Shown here: one piece after another, positions 57,765 to 64,000 of the stretch | Numbering within the stretch: the stretch's first letter is position 1 | Layout of the letters: every line of letters begins with the position of its first letter | Assembly: GCF_004342025.1 (NCBI RefSeq) | Contig: NZ_SLWN01000006.1 | Coordinates: forward strand, 496,001 to 560,000 | From: Kribbella steppae | Lineage (GTDB): Bacteria; Actinomycetota; Actinomycetes; Propionibacteriales; Kribbellaceae | Length of the DNA stretch: 64,000 bases | Reading direction: 5' to 3' | The notes under the pieces: generated by a model | The model's input: the letters and a program-made list of their open reading frames with translations, nothing else | What the model was told of the DNA's origin: nothing | Database searches by the model: none | Translations under genes and position numbers: made by a program

Positions 57765-58547
57765 TCAGCTGTTCAGGTCGCCCAGCGGCATGTACTTGGG
57801 CGACTGGGCGTCGGCGAGGAACTCGAGGAGGAGGCGGTTCACCAGGTCGGGCTTCTCCAGCGGTACCGCGTGCGAGGCGCCCGGGACGATGGCCAGTTGC
57901 GCGTCCGGGATCGCCCTCGCGACCGCGGCATTGTGCTCGATGCGCACACAGTCGTCGTCGCCTTGCATGAGCAGGACCGGCATCGGCAAGTGCTTCAGGT
58001 CGCTGGGTTCGATGTCCGGGATCGACGTCCACATCTGGGTCCACTTGGCGAAGACCACACCGAAGTGCTCAGGACCATCCGGAGACAACCGCTCATAGTC
58101 CGCAAGGGCGATCGTCGAGAGCTGATCGAGGCCCTCGGGTGTCGTCATCAGGCGGTCGTTGGCAGGCGTTCCCCCGGCCCTGGTGAGTTCGGTGCCGATC
58201 ATCACCAGCTTCCGGACCAGGTCCGGACGGCTCAACGCCGCCCGGACCGCGACCTTGCCGCCGTCGCTCCAGCCGACGATGTGTGCCGACCCGAGTCCCA
58301 GCGCCGTCATGAACGCGACCAGGTCCGCGGCGAAGCCGTCCATCGTCGCCGGCCCCTCGACGTCCGGACTCCGCCCGTGCCCGCGCCGGTCGGGGACGAT
58401 CACCTGATAGTGCTCGGCCAGCGCCGGCACCTGCGCCGCCCAGCTCTCACCCGTCGTCGCGCCACCGTGGATCAGGACGATGGCATCCCCGTCGCCCACG
58501 ACCTCGTAGTACGTCCGCACTCCCCCGGCATCGATGTACTCGCCCAT
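57765..58547 (-). CDS. alpha/beta-hydrolase
   Basis: Alpha/beta-fold hydrolase of 260 residues. The oxyanion loop is VLIHGGATTGESW, the nucleophile elbow is VGWSDGGKVAVRAA (GxSxG), the Asp is in LMQGDDDCVRIEH and the His in GASHAVPLEKPDLV. It lies upstream of the ABC operon on the same strand, 131 nt before the binding-protein gene and separated from it by the operator, so it is probably not in that operon. The substrate is unknown; an esterase trimming acylated sugars would fit, but this is speculation. Confidence 0.8.
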   Translation of the reverse strand: MGEYIDAGGVRTYYEVVGDGDAIVLIHGGATTGESWAAQVPALAEHYQVIVPDRRGHGRSPDVEGPATMDGFAADLVAFMTALGLGSAHIVGWSDGGKVAVRAALSRPDLVRKLVMIGTELTRAGGTPANDRLMTTPEGLDQLSTIALADYERLSPDGPEHFGVVFAKWTQMWTSIPDIEPSDLKHLPMPVLLMQGDDDCVRIEHNAAVARAIPDAQLAIVPGASHAVPLEKPDLVNRLLLEFLADAQSPKYMPLGDLNS

Positions 58548-58656
58548 GCCCTCATCATCCGCCCGCGGAACAACTGTGAATTTGGGCCATGACCGAAACC
58601 GATTGATGCTCTAGCCTGTTGGGATGCAATTACGGTCCTGACCGCAAGGGGTACGT

Positions 58657-60570
58657 GTGATCCCGCGCCGAAGAGTGCTGCAGCTCGCCGCTGCCGCCAC
58701 CTTGCTACCGCCCGCCGCCGCCCACGCCGCACCGACGGCACCACGTGGGACCGTCACCGATCTCGGTCCGGCCAGCGTCACCACGCCGCTCGGGAACGCC
58801 GACTTCGCCGGGTCCGTGCTCTACGCCGGGACACGCGGACTGGCCCCGAATGTGGTGGGGTCGTACGACCTCGCCCAGGACGAAGTGACCGCGCACTTCG
58901 ACATTCCGACCGGGATCGGGATCTGGGCGATGTGCGCGGTCGGGACCGACATCTACATCGCCGCCCACGGCCAGTCGGACCTCTACCGGCTGGACACGGT
59001 CACCAGTCAGGTGACGAAGGTCGGCAGCTACCCGTGGCCGTACATCTGGAACATCGCCTCCTCCCCGGACGGCAAGGTCTACCTCGCCATCTCCGACCCG
59101 GGCCGCGTGGTCGAGTACGACCCGGCTACCGGAACCAGCCGCGACCTCGGCGAGATCGTGCCGGGCGAGGCCTACGCGCGCAGCGTCGCGGCCGACGAGA
59201 CCACGGTGTACGTCGGGATCGGGCCGCGCGCGCACCTGATCGCGATCGACCGGGCGACCGGCGCGAAGACCGAGATCCTGCCGGCCGAGTTGGCTGCCCG
59301 GGACTTCGTCGCCAGCATGCACATCTCGGACACTCATCTGGCCGCGGGCATCTCCTCCAACGGCGAGGCGCTGCTGCTGTCCAAGGCCACGCCGGCCGAG
59401 CATCGGGTGATCGCGGCAGCGGGCGAGAAGTACATCACCTCGGTCCTTCTGCACGAGGACCATCTCTACTTCGCGGGTCGGCCGAGCGGCATGCTCTACC
59501 GGACCCCGATCGCGGGTGGTGACGTGGAGCCGCTCGGCGTGCCCCAGCCGGAGGCGGCCACCCATCGGCTGCTCTCCCATGACGGCAAGGTGTACGGCGT
59601 CCAGGACGGAGCCGTGTTCGTCTTCGATCCAGCCACGCACACGCTGGACTTCGTCAACCTGGTCCAGCGCGGATTCAAGGCGGCTCCCGAGCAGCCGATG
59701 TCGGTGCACTCCGACGGCAAGCGTGTGTACGTCGGCGGCAAGGGTGGCGCGGACATCCACGATCTGGCCGCCGGCACCAGGTCCCGCCTCGGCATCCCAG
59801 GCGAGCCGAAGACGGCGTTGACGGTCAAGGACACGACCTACCTCGGCGTCTACACTCAGGGTCTGCTGTACGCGCACCGACCGGGCGAGGAGTCGGCGAA
59901 GCTGCTCGGCAAGACCGGCAACCAGCAGGACCGGCCACGCGACCTCGCCTACGACCACGCGACCGAGCTCATCGCCATGTCGACGCAACCCGAGCCCGGC
60001 CAGCTCAACGGCGCACTGACCCTGCACTCGCCGCGCACCGGCGAATGGACGACGTACCGAGGTGTCGTGCCGCGACAGAGCCCGTACGCCGTCGTGTGTC
60101 ATGCCGGTGTGGCCTACCTCGGCACCAACATCCAGGAGGGCCTCGGCCTGCCGCCGGCCACGACGACCGCTCGGCTGGCCGCGTTCGATCTGCGGCGGCG
60201 CAAGCTCCTCTGGCAGATCGAGCCCGTTGCCGGCGCGGTCGTGATCCCTGGCCTCGCCTTCTTCTGCGGCAGCCTGTACGGCATCACCAGCAGCGGCTGG
60301 GTCTTCCAGTACGACGCGGGTCGCCGACGCGTGACGCGGACGGTCAGGGCGGGCACGAAGGGCTCGGATATGCATGTCGTCGACGGGATCGCCTACTCGA
60401 CCGACGGGAACTCGGTCTACGCGATCGACCTGGAGAGCTTCACGGTGACGGCGCTCGTCAGCGATCTGGCCGGCGAGTGGTTCGGCGGAGAGCCGAAGCT
60501 CGGGGTGGATCCGCGTGGTGCCGCCCTGTTCGCGGTGAAGGCCCGCAACCTGGTCCGCATCCAGCTCTAA
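58657..60570 (+). CDS. secreted beta-propeller protein
   Basis: Exported protein of 637 residues. The N terminus PRRRVLQLAAAATLLPPAAA is a Tat-like or Sec signal with an Arg run. The rest is made of repeated beta-blades with YDLAQDEV, VYLAISDPGRVVEYDPATG, VYGVQDGAVFVFDPATHTLD and VYAIDLESF units, as in PQQ-like/quinoprotein-type seven- or eight-bladed propellers. I see no PQQ-specific residues. Some polysaccharide lyases are propellers, so a carbohydrate role near this locus is possible. The start is GTG with AAGGGG. Confidence 0.68.
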   Translation: MIPRRRVLQLAAAATLLPPAAAHAAPTAPRGTVTDLGPASVTTPLGNADFAGSVLYAGTRGLAPNVVGSYDLAQDEVTAHFDIPTGIGIWAMCAVGTDIYIAAHGQSDLYRLDTVTSQVTKVGSYPWPYIWNIASSPDGKVYLAISDPGRVVEYDPATGTSRDLGEIVPGEAYARSVAADETTVYVGIGPRAHLIAIDRATGAKTEILPAELAARDFVASMHISDTHLAAGISSNGEALLLSKATPAEHRVIAAAGEKYITSVLLHEDHLYFAGRPSGMLYRTPIAGGDVEPLGVPQPEAATHRLLSHDGKVYGVQDGAVFVFDPATHTLDFVNLVQRGFKAAPEQPMSVHSDGKRVYVGGKGGADIHDLAAGTRSRLGIPGEPKTALTVKDTTYLGVYTQGLLYAHRPGEESAKLLGKTGNQQDRPRDLAYDHATELIAMSTQPEPGQLNGALTLHSPRTGEWTTYRGVVPRQSPYAVVCHAGVAYLGTNIQEGLGLPPATTTARLAAFDLRRRKLLWQIEPVAGAVVIPGLAFFCGSLYGITSSGWVFQYDAGRRRVTRTVRAGTKGSDMHVVDGIAYSTDGNSVYAIDLESFTVTALVSDLAGEWFGGEPKLGVDPRGAALFAVKARNLVRIQL

Positions 60571-60610
60571 TCGAGTGGAGGCGCGGTCGCCGGTCGGAGA
60601 GGATGACGCC

Positions 60611-61090
60611 ATGCAGCTCCGACCCGCGACCGCCGACGACTTCACGTTCCTGACCGAGATGTTGCTGGAGGCATACAACTGGGACGGGACGTCCTGGTTC
60701 ACCCTCGACAAGCTGCGCGCTGAGGACAAGGCCTGGCGGTACGTGGCCGGCTGGCCACGCTCGACCGACTTCGGAGTGATCGCCGAGGTCGACGGCACGC
60801 CGGCGGGAGCCGCCTGGGCCCGCCTTCTCACCGCCGATCGACCCGGCTACGGCTACATCGCCGACGATGTCCCGGAGTTGTCGCTCGGCGTCTCCCCCGC
60901 GTTCCGCCGCCAAGGCATCGCCCGCGCGGTGATGACCGAGCTCATCGCGGTCGCGCGCAGCAGTACGCCGTACACCCGGCTGAGCCTCAGCGTCGATCCG
61001 GCGAACAACGCTGCGAAGCTCTACCGCTCACTCGGGTTCGAGACGGTGGGCACCGTCGAGACCTCGGAAACGATGGTCCTCGAGCTTTAG
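60611..61090 (+). CDS. GNAT-family N-acetyltransferase
   Basis: Acetyltransferase of 159 residues. It starts MQLRPATADDFTFLTEMLLE, with the central strand and loop LSLGVSPAFRRQGIARAVMTELI (RRQGIA acetyl-CoA loop) and NNAAKLYRSLGFETVGT. GAGAGGA lies 7 nt before the ATG. It follows the propeller gene by 40 nt on the same strand and may be co-transcribed. The substrate is unknown. Confidence 0.82.
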   Translation: MQLRPATADDFTFLTEMLLEAYNWDGTSWFTLDKLRAEDKAWRYVAGWPRSTDFGVIAEVDGTPAGAAWARLLTADRPGYGYIADDVPELSLGVSPAFRRQGIARAVMTELIAVARSSTPYTRLSLSVDPANNAAKLYRSLGFETVGTVETSETMVLEL

Positions 61091-61102
61091 CCACGGCGCG
61101 CT

Positions 61103-62158
61103 TTACCCGAAGCCCTGGACGCGGAATTGCATGACGCGGTAGGGCCAGCCGGCGTCGGTCTTCCATTGGCTGACGGCCAGGTGCAGGTCGCTGAGCGTGG
61201 AGCCGGGGATGATGTAGCCGCCGTACAGCTGGGCGACGTGGTTGCCGTCCTCGGAGCCCCACGCGCCGCCGTAGATCAGCGTCTGCCGGTACGCCGTGTA
61301 GAGGTTCGAGGTCGGGGTGTCCATGATGATGCCGTCGATCCGGTAGTCACCGGCGTTGAACCAGGTGAGCACCCACTTGCCGCCGAGCGGCCGCAGGCAA
61401 AGCTCGCCGAAGCTGCCGTTCAGGATGGGCGTCGCCGGATTGCCCCAGGCCCAGACACCGTCGCGATAGCCCCAGGGTTCGTACGCCGCCGGGTTGGCGA
61501 TCTGGTCGCTGCGGACGCGCTTGAGGATGATCGGCTTGTTGCGCTGGAACCCGGTCGAGTAGACGTACACATACCCGTCGTTGCCCTCACCCCAGGTCAG
61601 GCACTGGAACAGTCCACCGTCGATGTTCGGGTCGAACTTCGCGCCGGTGTGGTACCAGCTCGCGCCCGAGTTGTCGCTGCGCCAGATCTCTGTCCAGACC
61701 ACGTTGCCGAGACCCTTGTTCACCATCACGTGCAGGTACATCGACCCGCCGATGGTGATCACGTCCGACGGCAGCACGGTCGAGAACACCGGGTTGTCGT
61801 GCTCGTACTCCCACAACTGCTGCGCGGCCGCTCCCCCAACCGCCCCGGACCACTGCACCCCGCTGTTCAGGTCGGTCGTGGTCGACCACAGCGCGACCGG
61901 CGATCGCCACCAGCCGCCGCCGACCACCGGCTGCTCGAAGGTGTCGCCGAACACGAACAGCATCCGCCCGTCCGGCGTCCGCGCGGGAACGCCCAGGTCC
62001 GTGGCCGCCATCCGGAACCGGTCCGTCAACCCCGGCCCGGTCAGATCGGCCACCTTGTTCGTCAGGACGGCCTGGCTCCTGGCGACGGCCGGCAGACCGG
62101 GTACGGCGGCCACCACACCGGCACCGAGAACAGCACGAAGGAACGTGGATCGCTTCAT
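61103..62158 (-). CDS. DUF4185-domain secreted protein (GH183-type)
   Basis: Exported protein of 351 residues. The N-terminal RSTFLRAVLGAGVVAAVPG is a signal sequence. The rest is a five-bladed-propeller-like DUF4185 domain: GRMLFVFGDTFEQP, WSTTTDLNSG, YEHDNPVFSTVLPSDVI, WTEIWRSDNSGASWYHTG and the closing SDLHLAVSQW. Some DUF4185 proteins are endo-D-arabinanases (family GH183), acting on mycobacterial-type arabinan, so arabinan or a related polymer is a candidate substrate. GGGAG lies 7 nt before the ATG, and a palindrome lies just upstream. Confidence 0.78.
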   Translation of the reverse strand: MKRSTFLRAVLGAGVVAAVPGLPAVARSQAVLTNKVADLTGPGLTDRFRMAATDLGVPARTPDGRMLFVFGDTFEQPVVGGGWWRSPVALWSTTTDLNSGVQWSGAVGGAAAQQLWEYEHDNPVFSTVLPSDVITIGGSMYLHVMVNKGLGNVVWTEIWRSDNSGASWYHTGAKFDPNIDGGLFQCLTWGEGNDGYVYVYSTGFQRNKPIILKRVRSDQIANPAAYEPWGYRDGVWAWGNPATPILNGSFGELCLRPLGGKWVLTWFNAGDYRIDGIIMDTPTSNLYTAYRQTLIYGGAWGSEDGNHVAQLYGGYIIPGSTLSDLHLAVSQWKTDAGWPYRVMQFRVQGFG

Positions 62159-62182
62159 CAGTTGACTCCCAGGGGCGGATTG

Positions 62183-62194
62183 GAAATCGATTTC
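62183..62194 (-). promoter_or_regulatory. GAAATCGATTTC palindrome, LacI-like operator
   Basis: A perfect 12-bp palindrome with the central CG found in LacI/GalR operators, 25-36 nt upstream of the DUF4185 start codon. No LacI-family gene lies in the window. The position could block transcription of the DUF4185 gene. Confidence 0.5.
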
Positions 62195-62224
62195 TCAGGA
62201 CGATCCCGCACTCACCCTCCGAAG

Positions 62225-62986
62225 TCAAGACCTCGCTGTCCGGTAGCGACCCGGCGTAGTACCGACGAGGTTGGAGAAGGCTGCGATGAAGCTGCTGGGG
62301 TTCGACCAGCCGCAGGCGTGGGCGACGTGGGTGGTGTCGTGCCCGTCGGCGAGAAGCACCAGCGCGTGGTAGATGCGTAGCTGGGTGCGCCACTGGTAGA
62401 AAGTCATGCCGAGTTCATCGTGGAACAGCCGGCTGAGAGTGCGGCCACTGGCTCCGATCGTCTGCCCGAGTTCGGCCAATGAGGTGTTGTCGCCGGGCTT
62501 CTCGTACAGCAACTGCGCGACGGCTCGCAATCGATCGTCGCGTGGTTCTGGCAGCTGCAGAGGCGGCTCGTGTGCCTCGTGGAGTTCGTCAACGAGGACG
62601 CGACGCAGGCGCGCGCGGGCGGCCTGGTCACGGTCGGGTGGGCCGGTGAGGATGAGCAGGATGTCGCGGGCGAGGTCGGAGACCATGAACACGGCCGGCT
62701 TGCCTGGTACGAGCCGGGCCAGGGATTCCGGCAGGAACAGGATCCGCATATCCGTGCTGCCGTGCGCCCGGTGGTAGTGCGTGAACCCGCCTGGGATCCA
62801 GGTGACTCGATTGGCCGGGACGATCGAGGTCCCGCGTTCGGTGTGAACCGACAGGACGCCGCGGGCTGCGTACACCAGGTGTCCCCGTGGATGGGAGTGC
62901 ACTGAGCTTGTTCCGCCCGACGGCCAGAGATGCATCCCTGCGGACGGCCACAGCTGCGACTGGGGAACTTGGCGGCCAACGGGCAT
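62225..62986 (-). CDS. AraC-family transcriptional regulator
   Basis: Regulator of 253 residues. The N-terminal cupin-like ligand domain has SVHSHPRGHLVYAARGVLSV. The C-terminal double HTH reads SLAELGQTIGASGRTLSRLFHDE and HVAHACGWSNPSSFIAAF, as in the AraC/XylS signature. The ATG was chosen because homology starts there; a 70-codon upstream extension overlaps the divergent promoter. It is divergent from the dehydrogenase gene at the right edge across 54 nt and probably regulates it. Confidence 0.85.
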   Translation of the reverse strand: MPVGRQVPQSQLWPSAGMHLWPSGGTSSVHSHPRGHLVYAARGVLSVHTERGTSIVPANRVTWIPGGFTHYHRAHGSTDMRILFLPESLARLVPGKPAVFMVSDLARDILLILTGPPDRDQAARARLRRVLVDELHEAHEPPLQLPEPRDDRLRAVAQLLYEKPGDNTSLAELGQTIGASGRTLSRLFHDELGMTFYQWRTQLRIYHALVLLADGHDTTHVAHACGWSNPSSFIAAFSNLVGTTPGRYRTARS

Positions 62987-63040
62987 AAGTTGGCATTTTA
63001 CCGGTGGCCGGTCACGGCGGCTGCTGGCAACACTGCAGGC

Positions 63041-64000
63041 ATGATGATGCGAGCGGCGGTTTGTCGCAGGCCGGGTGGCCCGGAGGTACTCGAGATCAGT
63101 GAGGTGCCGGTGCCGGCGGTTCGGGCGGGCTGGAGCCTGGTGGAGGTGAAGGCCGCGGGCTTGAACCGGTCGGAGCTCAGGACCCGTCAGGGCCATTCGC
63201 CGGCCGTGAGTTTCCCGCGGGTGCTCGGGATCGAATGTGTCGGAGTCGTGGCCGCCTCGACCGATCCCAGGTTGCCCGAAGGGACGACCGTTGCCGCGGT
63301 GATGGGTGAGATGGGCCGGGAGTTCGACGGCGGTTATGCGGAGTACGCCCTGTTGCCGAACTCGCTGCTGATGCCGATCAGCACCACGCTGTCCTGGGAC
63401 GTCTTGGCCGCACTACCCGAGACCTACTTGACCGCACACGGCTCGCTGGACGCGTTGGGCGTCGTGCCGGGCGGCCCGGCGCGATTGCTGATCCGTGGAG
63501 GAACCTCGTCGGTGGGGATGGCGGCCGCGTCGATTGCCTCCGGCTACGGCCTCGAGACCGCGGCCACGACCCGGCGGCACGACAAGATCGCCGCGTTGAC
63601 CGCGGCCGGCGTCGACCACGTACTCCTGGACACCGGCGATCCACTGGCGCGAAGCATGCACTCGATCTGGCCCGAGGGTCCCGACTATGTCCTGGAACTC
63701 GTCGGCGCGAGGACGACGGTGGATTCGCTGCACCTGGTCCGTCGTGGCGGGACAGTCTGCGTGGCAGGCTCGCTCAGCGGATGGACCATCCCGAACTTCG
63801 AGGCCATCGCGATGATCCCGCCCGGTACCAAGCTCACGGCCTTCCACAGCGACTCCCTCAAGGGCACTGCGGGCACCCCCGTGCTGCAGCGAATTGTCCA
63901 CGAGGTAGAGGCCGGTACCTACCGACCCAACATCGACCGTGTCTTCCCCCTGGACGACATCGTCAAGGCCCACCACTACATGGAAACCAACCAGGCCACC
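63041..64000 (+). CDS. zinc-free MDR quinone oxidoreductase-like protein, 3'-truncated by the window
   Basis: Medium-chain dehydrogenase/reductase, 320 codons seen and open at the right edge. It begins with three ATGs (63041, 63044, 63047) then RAAVCRRPGGPEVLEISEVP and VKAAGLNRSELRTRQGH. The Rossmann motif is RLLIRGGTSSVGMAAASIA. No structural zinc Cys cluster is seen, so it is of the NADPH:quinone reductase type. A typical member is ~320-330 residues, so only a few codons are missing. It is divergent from the AraC gene. Confidence 0.85.
   Translation, partial: MMMRAAVCRRPGGPEVLEISEVPVPAVRAGWSLVEVKAAGLNRSELRTRQGHSPAVSFPRVLGIECVGVVAASTDPRLPEGTTVAAVMGEMGREFDGGYAEYALLPNSLLMPISTTLSWDVLAALPETYLTAHGSLDALGVVPGGPARLLIRGGTSSVGMAAASIASGYGLETAATTRRHDKIAALTAAGVDHVLLDTGDPLARSMHSIWPEGPDYVLELVGARTTVDSLHLVRRGGTVCVAGSLSGWTIPNFEAIAMIPPGTKLTAFHSDSLKGTAGTPVLQRIVHEVEAGTYRPNIDRVFPLDDIVKAHHYMETNQAT

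Noticed and set aside
58705..60831. A 708-codon minus-strand frame opposite the beta-propeller gene.
   Set aside because: Same shadow effect; the plus strand has repeated blades, a signal peptide and a Shine-Dalgarno.

Overview
The window is high-GC actinobacterial chromosome. Many starts are GTG, several promoters look leaderless, and it carries the actinobacterial cell-division gene sepH, F420-type luciferase-fold oxidoreductases, WYL regulators and an ATPase-less sugar ABC importer. The gene style resembles Propionibacteriales, possibly Kribbella, but no rRNA or other species marker is present, so this is inference. I saw no tRNA, rRNA, CRISPR array, insertion sequence, prophage or conjugation gene.

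Layout. 1-31 kb is a mixed metabolic and regulatory region of single genes and two-gene operons: epoxide hydrolase, dihydrofolate-reductase-fold reductases, phosphotransferases, aldo/keto reductases, two HAD phosphatases, isochorismatase, WYL, Lrp and LysR regulators, OsmC, a PrpE-like acyl-CoA ligase, a threonine-dehydratase-like enzyme, rhomboid protease, a Cml/Cmx-type MFS exporter, an APC permease and DUF389. 31-45 kb holds a secreted HNH nuclease, a diiron-type metallo-beta-lactamase-fold protein, a Tat-exported acetamidase/formamidase, YaaA, PepN, SepH, a poly-cysteine leader with an unknown gene behind it, an HxlR/NmrA pair, RarD, and a second LysR plus reductase module. 45.5-57.7 kb is a coherent carbohydrate locus. 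Two converging operons run inward from near-identical promoters: a 1271-residue secreted double beta-helix protein plus a Gfo/Idh dehydrogenase, against an ABC importer, a uronate-dehydrogenase-like enzyme, a ManD/RspA-like dehydratase, a ROK repressor and an acetyltransferase. 57.7-64 kb adds a hydrolase, a secreted beta-propeller protein, a DUF4185 (GH183-type) protein, an AraC regulator and a truncated quinone-oxidoreductase-like gene.

Most notable findings. (1) A leaderless leader ORF with six consecutive Cys codons (40809-40847) sits behind a good promoter. Its RNA can form a roughly 20-bp interrupted helix with the ribosome-binding site of the next gene (40929-41342), a protein I do not recognise. 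This looks like a complete cysteine-responsive translational attenuator controlling an undescribed gene. (2) The two ends of the carbohydrate locus share an identical 23-bp element spanning the spacer and -10 of a 17-bp-spaced promoter, the likely ROK operator. (3) Two LysR paralogues share a CxxCx7C motif and a conserved 14-bp upstream block, and each lies near a dihydrofolate-reductase-fold gene.
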